Assembly (NCBI GenBank): GCA_051208035.1
Contig: JBPJFZ010000002.1
Span: forward strand, 1-64,000
Reading direction: 5' to 3'
Origin: JACKOB01 sp024234575
GTDB lineage: Bacteria > Pseudomonadota > Gammaproteobacteria > Pseudomonadales > Oleiphilaceae
DNA: 64,000 nucleotides
Shown: positions 52,907-60,171 of the stretch, in pieces
Numbering within the stretch: the stretch's first letter is position 1
Layout of the letters: every line of letters starts with the position of its first letter
Made by a program: the position numbers and the translations under genes
Notes under the pieces: model-generated
Databases searched by the model: none
Told to the model about the DNA's origin: nothing
What the model saw: only the letters and a program-made list of their open reading frames with translations

Positions 52907-53154
52907 AGCCGCATTGGACTATGTATTTCAGATAGTTAGCCGCGCACAGGCCATAACAAAAAACCTGATTTGACTGGTTAGTTTGATGGCCATTTCTTTC
53001 ATCTAATTCACCACCGCGTCTGCATCCGACAACTGAAAATAGACGGCATGAAGAACCAACAAGGTGATAAGTGACGTGTTATGGGCAAGTGGTAACGATT
53101 ATTGCAGAGAGTGGATACAGCAGGTGGTCGCTTTATTGGTTGGGCATGGCGCGT

Positions 53155-54672
53155 TTACCCTCTACCCAGCATTAAGCCAGTTTGTTTGGGCGTAAACCGG
53201 CTTTCGCCATGTTGCTCAATAAAGCTGCGCACCTGACGAATGGCTTGTTGGTCTTCATTGGTGGCCACACCACCACGGGCAAGTATCCATTGGTTAAGCT
53301 GGCTTAAACAGGCGGCTTCGACACTTTGAGCTGGCCAATCAATGACTTTGGCTTGAATGGCTAACAGGCCAGCGCTGGCCAGTAAGGCAAATTTTTCGCC
53401 GACTCGGCGCACTTGGCCGTCGGCCTCGGGAGGCAAGCTGGCTAAAAAGCGTTGGCGTACATTTTGGAAAACGGGTCGCACCTGCGCGCTGCGCTGCGTT
53501 AAATACCGTAACCAGTCCAAGGCCAAGCTGCCGTAGTGTTGGCGACTTTGTTGTTTTAGGTGATCGGCTAAATCGGCGGCGTTCATACCATGACTATGGT
53601 TAAACACGCCCATTTGCGCTCCGGCATCGGCACTGAGATCAATCACGCGCACTTGCTGCCCCGCTTTCACGCGCTTGCCGATACTGGCGAGGTGGCTTTC
53701 GAGCGTCACTTCGCCAGTGGATAAAAACACCAAGCGCCAACGGGCGGGTAAGCGCATTTCACCGTATTTGCCTGCGCGAGTTTTACCCTGACCATTGGCA
53801 AGCATATAAGCGACATCGCCCGCCTCTTTTGGGTCAACTTCGCCCATTTCATCGAGCGCTAGCAAGGCATAGTTATGCGCTAATGCTGTGCCTTCTAAAC
53901 CGTTGGCCGTGGCACGCCAACTATGGCGCAATTGATTAGGCTCGCCCCACACCTATAACGCCGGATACAGCGCCGCGGTTTTACCTGTGCTGCTGGCACC
54001 ATAGAGGTGTAAACCAAAACCATCAACCTCGCACAAATGCAACAAAGGCGCAGCCAGTGCAGCGCAGACACCAACAATCAATAGCGGATTATCCAGACAA
54101 TAACGGCCTACGTGCTGCCGCCAACTGTCGCTACTGCCTTGTTGAATAAAGCCTTCTATCGGGTGCATGGTTTGCAGCACCATGCGCGGGTTGTTGCTGT
54201 GCTCACCAGGGTAAAAGGTGAGGCGCGGATGCACATAAGCGTGGTGATGCCAGCCAATGCAGTTCACGCTGATTGCCTTTTGCGTGGCCAGTTCGCCCAT
54301 TTGTTGAATAAACAGCGAGAGCAACTGCCGCGCTTTGACACTGTTACTTAGCCGCATGCCTCGGCTGAGTAGGATTCGGCGGTACTCGCTGCCGTCTCCG
54401 GCCAATAGTTCTGCGGGCATAGCCCAGTAGCGATGGCGATTGTCATCGTCTAACCAGTGCAATAAATAGCCGTAGTTGTCCCCTTGCGGATCGCGGGTGC
54501 GGGCGGCCACTTGCAGCCAAGAGCAGATTTTAACTGGGTTATCTTGCCCCGCAGATTGCATCACCAGCCAGTTTTGCGCGTTATAGGCAAAACCAGCCGG
54601 TAATGTTGGCACGTTGTTATTCAACTCATTGGCAGGTAACGGGGTTGATGCTGATGGTTTATCCACGGCCAT
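53155..54672 (-). pseudogene. DUF927 primase-helicase-like protein, amber-interrupted and 3'-truncated
   Basis: One continuous frame encodes a DUF927 protein in two pieces. The upstream part runs to the Walker A segment LHLYGASSTGKTAALYPAL. Then an in-frame TAG (53953-53955) occurs. The frame resumes at once with VWGEPNQLRHSWRATANGLEGTALAHNYALLALDEMGEV (Walker B LLALDE). In relatives the codon at the stop is serine as I recall, so a single C-to-A change (TCG to TAG) would explain it. The C-terminus ends abruptly at LMLGRG, short of the family's usual end. The gene overlaps alpA by 14 bp. Confidence 0.8.
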
Positions 54673-54901
54673 AAGCAGCACCGATACGGCGGGTTTCAAT
54701 CCACTGGTCGATATCGCTTTCTAACCAGCCCACCGCACGCGCACCAATACGAATGGATCGCGGAAATTCACCATTGGCCATCAGGGCATAAATGGTGCTG
54801 CGGCCAAAGCCTGTTTTGGCCTTTACCTCGGGCAAGCGCAAAATCCGCTGCTGACGCGCGGGGTGTACTGAGTTTGTGGGTGATTGTGTAGTTGGGTTCA
54901 T
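54659..54901 (-). CDS. AlpA family phage-type regulator/excisionase
   Basis: This 80-residue MerR-like winged-helix protein has the AlpA core ILRLPEVKAKTGFGRSTIYALMANGEFPRSIRIGARAVGWLESDIDQWIETR. AlpA proteins regulate integrase or excision in P4-like elements. GAGGA lies eight bases upstream of ATG 54901. It precedes and overlaps the DUF927 gene. About 330 bp upstream of it (54902-55232) hold no gene, only repeat copy 3 and a neighbouring GTGGGCAGGGTTGG. Confidence 0.88.
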   Translation of the reverse strand: MNPTTQSPTNSVHPARQQRILRLPEVKAKTGFGRSTIYALMANGEFPRSIRIGARAVGWLESDIDQWIETRRIGAAYGRG

Positions 54902-55101
54902 CGTTTGCTTCCTCACTGATCTGTTAAGTTCAGTTCGGAGTTTGCCAGTACTAAACGGACGCAGTAGGCAGATAAATGCCCAGATCGTGCAGCTTTCTGA
55001 GGGTGTAGGTAGCTAGCTGCCCCAGAATTTACATAATGCCCCAAGTCATAAATAGCCTGTGGGCAGGGTTGGTGTGTGGCTAAGTGGCGTGAACTAAGGC
55101 T

Positions 55102-55136
55102 TTGCCCATATTGTCCCAAATGCCCAAAGGGTAAGT
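55102..55136 (-). repeat. Dispersed island repeat, copy 3 (inverted)
   Basis: On the minus strand this copy reads ACTTACC, three other bases, TGGGCA, one base, TTGGGACAAT, two or three bases, GGGCAA. It shares ACTTACC, TGGGCA, TTGGGACAAT and GGGCAA in order with copy 1. It lies between alpA and the second Hip module. Confidence 0.6.
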
Positions 55137-55232
55137 AGTGTGTTACAACACATGGAGTGTGAGGCAAAGAATAAAAGTGAAACTAAAACTTCTTTATCTG
55201 CTGAAAAATGAAAATATAGTTTCACTGACTCA

Positions 55233-56483
55233 TTAAACGTTAAACGCTGATTGTTTCATGGCTTGCTCCGCTCGGCTGATCCCTAGCTGCTTAGCAACGG
55301 TTTGCCATTGCTTAACCGCCATTAATACTTCATCGTAAATTTGCGTGGCTTGGGTTTGCGAAAGTCGGAAGAAGTCTTTTACGTCAAAGGCTAATTGGTA
55401 GTCTAAAGCGTTGTCTGCATCGGTAATATTCAGATGCAAGCCATGCTTACCCACTATCGGGTTTAAATCATAAGCGGGTGATAACTTCCAGCCATTCGTT
55501 GTTAATAAAAACCCATGGTTACGCAGGTGATCATCCGTGTTGGACACCGCAATATTAAACACGATACGTCGCCATAACTGTGCTAAATCAGCTTCGGTTT
55601 GTGCACCAGAATTGGAAATAAATTCAGCAATCTCTAAGTAGCTGGCACCTTGAGATTGTTCACCATCATAGTATTGCAGTTGTGTCATGGCCGATGAAAA
55701 ATGCAGCCGCTTTTCACCGTCGCGGTCAAACCGTTTTGTTAAAAAGGTATGATATCCAGAGGAAAACTGCCTAATCTCACTTGGAAACATGTCAACACCT
55801 GCCGCTAAAGCCAACTCATAACAGACCATCTCCCACGCACCTACATCATGGGTGTCGTTTAAATTGGGAAACTTGGCAATCCACAGGTGACCTCGCTCAT
55901 CAGTCGCACAAGCCTTGGGTCTTGCACCGCCCAGTGATGAGCCAGGAGAAATCAGCATCTTTAACCAGTGGTAATACTCGTCACTGTCGATGTTATCGTC
56001 TTTTTCAATCTGCATGGCGGCGTACTCTAGTTCACGTAGTGACGCCATGGGTGGTGCAGAAAATTCAGCATTGCTATCCAAGAAAGCATCCGATCCTGCT
56101 CGCTTAAATCGGATCCCTCCCATTCGGTAAGAATCATGTACGCCCAACAGGTAATCCAACTCGTTTAATCGGCTCGTTGTCCGAATACCCTTACGCGCTT
56201 CGATCGCCGCACGGCGTTGCATCAAAATACGACCCCACCGATCGGGGGATGAATCGAGAAAGACACGGAAGTTTTTATCGGCTTCGTCGTTGTAGAGTTT
56301 ACCTGAGTGAAGCGTCAGCATAGGGTCTATTTGCAAGCAATAAGCTGAGGTTAGAAATGCTTTATCGTAGGAAAAACTAAACACGCCGCCTCGGCTTGAG
56401 TCGCTGTAAGCAAGTTGCCCTATTAGCAGTGGCGCTTCAATTGGCTGCCAGTCGGCATAGACTTCAATGATTTCACGGCTCAT
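55233..56483 (-). CDS. HipA family serine/threonine kinase toxin (module 2)
   Basis: This 416-residue protein belongs to a HipA subgroup distinct from module 1. Motifs are SPGSSLGGARPKA (Gly-rich loop), LWIAKFP (nucleotide lysine), VSNTDDHLRNHGF (catalytic loop) and LSPAYDLNP (metal). The start ATG overlaps the regulator gene stop by 4 bp (ATGA). It has the residues for kinase activity. The target is unknown. Confidence 0.92.
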   Translation of the reverse strand: MSREIIEVYADWQPIEAPLLIGQLAYSDSSRGGVFSFSYDKAFLTSAYCLQIDPMLTLHSGKLYNDEADKNFRVFLDSSPDRWGRILMQRRAAIEARKGIRTTSRLNELDYLLGVHDSYRMGGIRFKRAGSDAFLDSNAEFSAPPMASLRELEYAAMQIEKDDNIDSDEYYHWLKMLISPGSSLGGARPKACATDERGHLWIAKFPNLNDTHDVGAWEMVCYELALAAGVDMFPSEIRQFSSGYHTFLTKRFDRDGEKRLHFSSAMTQLQYYDGEQSQGASYLEIAEFISNSGAQTEADLAQLWRRIVFNIAVSNTDDHLRNHGFLLTTNGWKLSPAYDLNPIVGKHGLHLNITDADNALDYQLAFDVKDFFRLSQTQATQIYDEVLMAVKQWQTVAKQLGISRAEQAMKQSAFNV

Positions 56484-56785
56484 CTTGAACCTTCCAGCAG
56501 TTTTATGTTTTGCAGCTTGATACCGACTTCGTCGTGAGCGGCCATTTCTGCAAAGTTGCTTTCCATGCCAAGAACGGCCATCACCTTTAAGTAAGTGCCT
56601 ATGGCAACGCCCGGATCACCTGCGAAGACTTTGTTCACGGTTTTATGGTCAAAACCAGTACGTTCACACAGCAGCTTTTTGGTAAAACCACGTCGTTTCA
56701 TAGCCAACAGCAAGTCTTCACCAAAATGAGTCAGAATTTTGCGCTGCTTTGGAAACAGTACATTGTGCAAATCACGTTTAGCCAT
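56480..56785 (-). CDS. HTH regulator/antitoxin of Hip module 2
   Basis: This ~101-residue protein carries a helix-turn-helix (LLLAMKRRGFTKKLLCERTGFDHKTVNKVFAGDPG) and a hydrophobic C-terminal tail. ATG 56785 is preferred to a start 12 codons earlier, because a promoter-operator palindrome (56799-56812) lies between them. It overlaps hipA module 2 by 4 bp. It presumably binds the three GGGACTATATTCCC sites upstream. Confidence 0.82.
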   Translation of the reverse strand: MAKRDLHNVLFPKQRKILTHFGEDLLLAMKRRGFTKKLLCERTGFDHKTVNKVFAGDPGVAIGTYLKVMAVLGMESNFAEMAAHDEVGIKLQNIKLLEGSR

Positions 56786-56798
56786 ATCACCAACCAAA

Positions 56799-56893
56799 GG
56801 GACTATATTCCCATTATTCAACCGTTAATGGGAATATAGTCCAACCTTGAATCCCAAGCAACTCCAACAAGTTACATATGGGACTATATTCCC
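56799..56893. promoter_or_regulatory. Three operators GGGACTATATTCCC for Hip module 2
   Basis: GGGACTATATTCCC is at 56799-56812 and 56880-56893. The inverted form GGGAATATAGTCC is at 56830-56842. Centre spacings are about 31 and 50 bp. A related GGATTTATATCC follows near 56910. Together with the ATPase operators they fill the 318-bp gap 56786-57103. Confidence 0.85.
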
Positions 56894-56995
56894 ACTTTAC
56901 TCAATATAATTGGATTTATATCCTACTTTTAGGTTTAGTTTGCGCGTTGGCCAAGGCGATGATGTGAATCCCTGAATGCCAAAGGCCATCAAATT

Positions 56996-57051
56996 ACACT
57001 TTTATGCGCATAAAAATGTAAAATCATGCACTTTTCTGCGCGAAAAAGTGT
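56996..57051. promoter_or_regulatory. Twin palindromic operators of the AAA_14 ATPase gene
   Basis: TTTTATGCGCATAAAA (57000-57015) is a perfect 16-bp palindrome within ACACTTTTATGCGCATAAAA. CACTTTTCTGCGCGAAAAAGTG minus ends (57029-57050) is its near-copy. Shared elements are ACTTTT, TGCGC and AAAA. Centres are 32 bp apart, about three helical turns, and 60-100 bp before the ATG. TATACT at 57061 may be the -10. Confidence 0.75.
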
Positions 57052-57103
57052 AGGCTGAGTTATACTACAGGCAGTTAACAGTCTTAATTGGCGGGAAATG
57101 ACA

Positions 57104-58417
57104 ATGCAGCGCAACTTACTCAACGCCCTAATAGCATGGAAAAATCAACCTGTGCGCAAGCCATTATTGATCGATGGCGCAAGACAAACAGGTAAAACCT
57201 ATCTGCTGCAAGAGTTGTTTGGGAACACCTTTGCCAACATCCTTCGTATCGACTTCCTTGAAAACCCAGCTTACAAAGAGGCGTTCGATGGCTCGTTGTC
57301 ACCTGACGAGCTAGTAATGAACATTGAGTTGTTAACCAACCAAGCGTTCACTCCAGAAACCGACTTGCTGATATTAGATGAAATTGGCGAATGTGAACGA
57401 GCCGTTACTTCGCTTAAGTATTTTGCCGAAAAAGCACCGTCCTATTTTGTCGCAGCCAGCGGTTCTAACATTGGTTTGCTCAATACCTTCCCTGTAGGCA
57501 AGGTAGAACAATACAATTTACGACCACTGACCTTCCAAGAATTTATTTACGCATCCAACGAGCAAGCACTGATCAAAGCATTTGATAGTCAAGCAAGCAC
57601 ACCGGCGGTGCATACTAAATTGATGGATAAACTAACCGACTATTTTTTTACCGGTGGTATGCCGGAAGCCGTTTCTGCTTGGTATCAGTATAAGGATTCA
57701 AGCATTCTAGAGCGTGTAGAAAAAGTCACAAAAATTCATGCCGATTTAGTTGAAGGTTATCGCCGCGATTTTGGTAAGTACGCGGGCAAGGTAGACGCCA
57801 CACTGATTGAATCTGTGTTTAATAGCATTCCAGCGCAGCTATCACTTGTGAGCGATGAGTCGGTTAAACGCTTTAAATTTAAGCATGTGCATGAGCGTAA
57901 ATCTCGTTATAGCGATTTTGAAACCGCGATCCATTGGCTTAACTGCTGCCGCTTAGCCTTGCCAAACTACCCTATTGAAGGATTGCCGAAATCTCCGTTG
58001 GCGGCCTATAAAAAAGAAAATATGGTGAAACTGTTTCTGTTTGATGTGGGCCTGCTCAATCATATGCTGGGCAGCAGTTATAAAGAGATTAAGCAACAAA
58101 ACTATGAATACAAAGGCTATGTGGCTGAAAACTTTGTGCAACAAGAGCTCACTGCTATTGGCGTTGACCCAAGCTATTCATGGAATGACGCTCGCGCCGA
58201 AATCGAATTTATTTTGGCAACCGATGAAGGCGATATCATCCCTGTTGAAGTCAAAAGTGGTAAACGTACAAGAGCAAAATCATTGGCATCCTACGTTGAA
58301 AAATGTGCACCCAGTAAAACCTTTAAGTTAACGGGCACACAAGGCTCATCAGCGTTAGAACAAACCAATATCGTGATGCCTTTGTATTTCACCCAGTATT
58401 TACCTCAGAGATGGTAA
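57104..58417 (+). CDS. AAA_14/DUF4143 ATPase
   Basis: This ~437-residue ATPase has Walker A DGARQTGKTYLL (residues ~24-35), Walker B DLLILDEIGEC and sensor-1-like SYFVAASGSNIG. RPLTFQEFIYAS is the family's signature after it. The C-terminal DUF4143 domain ends with a PD-(D/E)XK-like pattern, YSWNDARAEIEFILATDEGDIIPVEVKSGKRTRAKSL (D/E ... E-V-K), which suggests a nuclease fold. The biological role of these common island ATPases is unknown. ATG 57104 has GGGA seven bases upstream; ATG 57098 is an alternative. Confidence 0.88.
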   Translation: MQRNLLNALIAWKNQPVRKPLLIDGARQTGKTYLLQELFGNTFANILRIDFLENPAYKEAFDGSLSPDELVMNIELLTNQAFTPETDLLILDEIGECERAVTSLKYFAEKAPSYFVAASGSNIGLLNTFPVGKVEQYNLRPLTFQEFIYASNEQALIKAFDSQASTPAVHTKLMDKLTDYFFTGGMPEAVSAWYQYKDSSILERVEKVTKIHADLVEGYRRDFGKYAGKVDATLIESVFNSIPAQLSLVSDESVKRFKFKHVHERKSRYSDFETAIHWLNCCRLALPNYPIEGLPKSPLAAYKKENMVKLFLFDVGLLNHMLGSSYKEIKQQNYEYKGYVAENFVQQELTAIGVDPSYSWNDARAEIEFILATDEGDIIPVEVKSGKRTRAKSLASYVEKCAPSKTFKLTGTQGSSALEQTNIVMPLYFTQYLPQRW

Positions 58418-58912
58418 AAGCGCTTTGCCTAGAACCCCGAGGTCTACATAAAGCAACTTTATAGGTAATAATCTGTATGCCTCGATAAGTGCCATTCGAT
58501 ACTCAGGCTTATCATTATTGGATATCATAGTATCCGTATTGAGCTTATTTCTATAAAAATGGACGCCATGATATCCATTTGAGGTTGTGAATCAGCAAAA
58601 AATGGCCAAGCTATGTTGACAGAGATCGTGCTCGATAAAGCCTTTCAAAACTGCTATTTTTTAACCCTAGCAGCAGCGTTAAAACGGTACTGTTTTTCCA
58701 TTGATCACCACCAAGATTCCGTAAATGCCATGGGCAAGTGGTGGTAGTTTGGTGGGCAAACAGGCACTATTGAGCAGTTTATTTTCGTTAACTAATTGAG
58801 TTTGCCAGGGCCTTACCCGCTATGCGATAAGCAGGTGAAAAATATTGGATACTCTTCTGGCGCGTTGTAGAAGACGGTGTATTAGTTGAGAGAAGTCATT
58901 CAGGAGTGATAA
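58418..58912. other. Gene-free right edge of the island
   Basis: No gene is seen. The stretch holds GGATATCATAGTATCC (58520-58535), a dyad GGATA-N6-TATCC that resembles Hip-type operators. It also holds ATGGGCAAGTGGT (58730-58742), which recurs exactly at 53091-53103. A possible fourth, eroded copy of the dispersed repeat lies around 58708-58743 on the minus strand. The gmk leader probably starts after about 58800. Confidence 0.6.
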
Positions 58913-59530
58913 ATGTCAGTGAGTGGTACCTTGTATGTGATTTCGGCGCCTTCCGGTGCGGGAAAAACCAGCCTTGTAAAAGCATTGTTGGAAAAGATGT
59001 CTCGTATTGGCGTTTCAGTGTCGCATACGACGAGAGCTGCACGGCCGGGTGAAAACGACGGTATTAATTATAATTTTGTTAGTGTTGACGCTTTTAAGCG
59101 GATGAGCGAGGCGGGAGAGTTTTTAGAGCATGCCGAAGTTTTTGGCAACTATTACGGCACTTCTCAACGCTGGGTTGAGAATAAGCTTGCTGAAGGCGAG
59201 GATGTCATTCTTGAAATCGACTGGCAGGGTGCACAGCAGGTTCGTCGTTTAATGCCGGAAACGAAGAGTATTTTTATTGTACCGCCGTCACGTGAAGCGC
59301 TTTTGCAGAGATTGGACGGGCGCGGGCAAGACACTGCAGAAGTGATTGCCAGGCGCATGGCGCAAGCTGCGCAGGAGGTTAGTCATTACGGCGAGTACGA
59401 TTTTCTGGTGGTGAATGATGTGTTTGCCGAAGCGTTGGAAGACCTGATTGCCATTGTGAAAGCGCAACGTCTGCAGGTTGCGAAGCAGAGCTTACTGCAA
59501 AAAGACTTACTTTCCGATTTGCTTCGTTGA
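58913..59530 (+). CDS. gmk: Guanylate kinase
   Basis: This 205-residue kinase phosphorylates GMP to GDP. The P-loop is SAPSGAGKTS (11-20), and GMP-binding motifs are SVSHTTRAARPGENDGINYNFVS and FLEHAEVFGNYYGTS, with IDWQGAQQVR. AGGAG precedes the ATG. It opens the resumed core block gmk-rpoZ-spoT. Confidence 0.97.
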   Translation: MSVSGTLYVISAPSGAGKTSLVKALLEKMSRIGVSVSHTTRAARPGENDGINYNFVSVDAFKRMSEAGEFLEHAEVFGNYYGTSQRWVENKLAEGEDVILEIDWQGAQQVRRLMPETKSIFIVPPSREALLQRLDGRGQDTAEVIARRMAQAAQEVSHYGEYDFLVVNDVFAEALEDLIAIVKAQRLQVAKQSLLQKDLLSDLLR

Positions 59531-59615
59531 TTTTAAACCGGTGTTTATTAGTCAATGATAGGGTGATGAGTCGTTGTTTTTTGGATAATTAATGTCAGTG
59601 TTTGAAAAATAGCCA

Positions 59616-59645
59616 TTGATTAGATAGGGGGTTTTTCAATATACT
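59616..59645 (+). promoter_or_regulatory. Candidate sigma-70 promoter for rpoZ
   Basis: TTGATT, an 18-bp spacer and TATACT lie about 82 bp before the rpoZ ATG. Confidence 0.5.
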
Positions 59646-59726
59646 CTCCGGCCATTTTTAAAATCGCTGTAAAAAGCGGTTTGATTGTGAACCATTCCGG
59701 TTTTTCCTGAACAAAAAGAGGATGCT

Positions 59727-59939
59727 ATGGCACGAGTCACCGTTGAAGATTGTCTTGAAAATGTAGATAACCGATTTGAGCTGGTGATGGTTGCGACCAA
59801 GCGTGCTCGTCAGCTGGCTACAGGCGGTAAAGACGCAAAAGTTGATTGGGAAAACGATAAGCCGACGGTTGTCGCCTTAAGAGAAATTGCGAAGGGACAT
59901 ATTAATGCTTCGATCCTGACTCAGGAAGATGAAGACTAA
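59727..59939 (+). CDS. rpoZ: RNA polymerase omega subunit
   Basis: This 70-residue subunit has the signature MARVTVEDCLENVDNRFELVMVATKRARQL and ALREIAKGHI. Omega helps assemble beta' and forms part of a ppGpp site, and it lies next to spoT as usual. AGAGG precedes the ATG. Confidence 0.97.
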   Translation: MARVTVEDCLENVDNRFELVMVATKRARQLATGGKDAKVDWENDKPTVVALREIAKGHINASILTQEDED

Positions 59940-60042
59940 TAAGTCTGTGAACTGATAAAAAAGTGCACATTATCTGTTAATTTCTATCAAATGGCTTGAA
60001 TATTGGTAGAAGGAATATATATATTCTTTATACAGAGTGACG

Positions 60043-60077
60043 AAAAACCCGATTGCTATGTCATTCGGGTTTTTTTG
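60043..60077 (+). terminator. Rho-independent terminator of rpoZ
   Basis: AAAAACCCGA pairs with TCGGGTTTTT around a 12-nt loop, followed by more T. It lies in the region that a long spoT frame would otherwise cover. Confidence 0.85.
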
Positions 60078-60171
60078 TTTTCGGCGAACGAGTCTGTCTC
60101 TGATATTCGGTGTTGTTGGTGTTTTCCCCCGCGTCGTATTTGTTGCCACCCTTAAGATCGTTGGTTTTAGT

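Larger units (their letters stand above)
49660..58850. mobile_element. Decayed integrative element between yicC and gmk
   Basis: This ~9.2-kb segment separates two usually adjacent genes. It contains an integrase remnant, an AlpA-type regulator, a broken DUF927 helicase, two HipB/HipA modules, an ATPase and several repeat families, all absent from the flanking core map. Exact ends are not set. AAGTGGTGG occurs near both ends (49702-49710 and 58736-58744) and is a weak att candidate. No tRNA is at either edge. Confidence 0.75.

Noticed and set aside
52621..53154. CRISPR array in the repeat-rich stretch
   Set aside because: The repeats are inverted and irregularly spaced, with no uniform spacers and no cas genes.
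54913..55167. Minus-strand 84-codon frame upstream of alpA
   Set aside because: It overlaps repeat copy 3, has no ribosome site or domain, and ends at the alpA leader; treated as non-coding.
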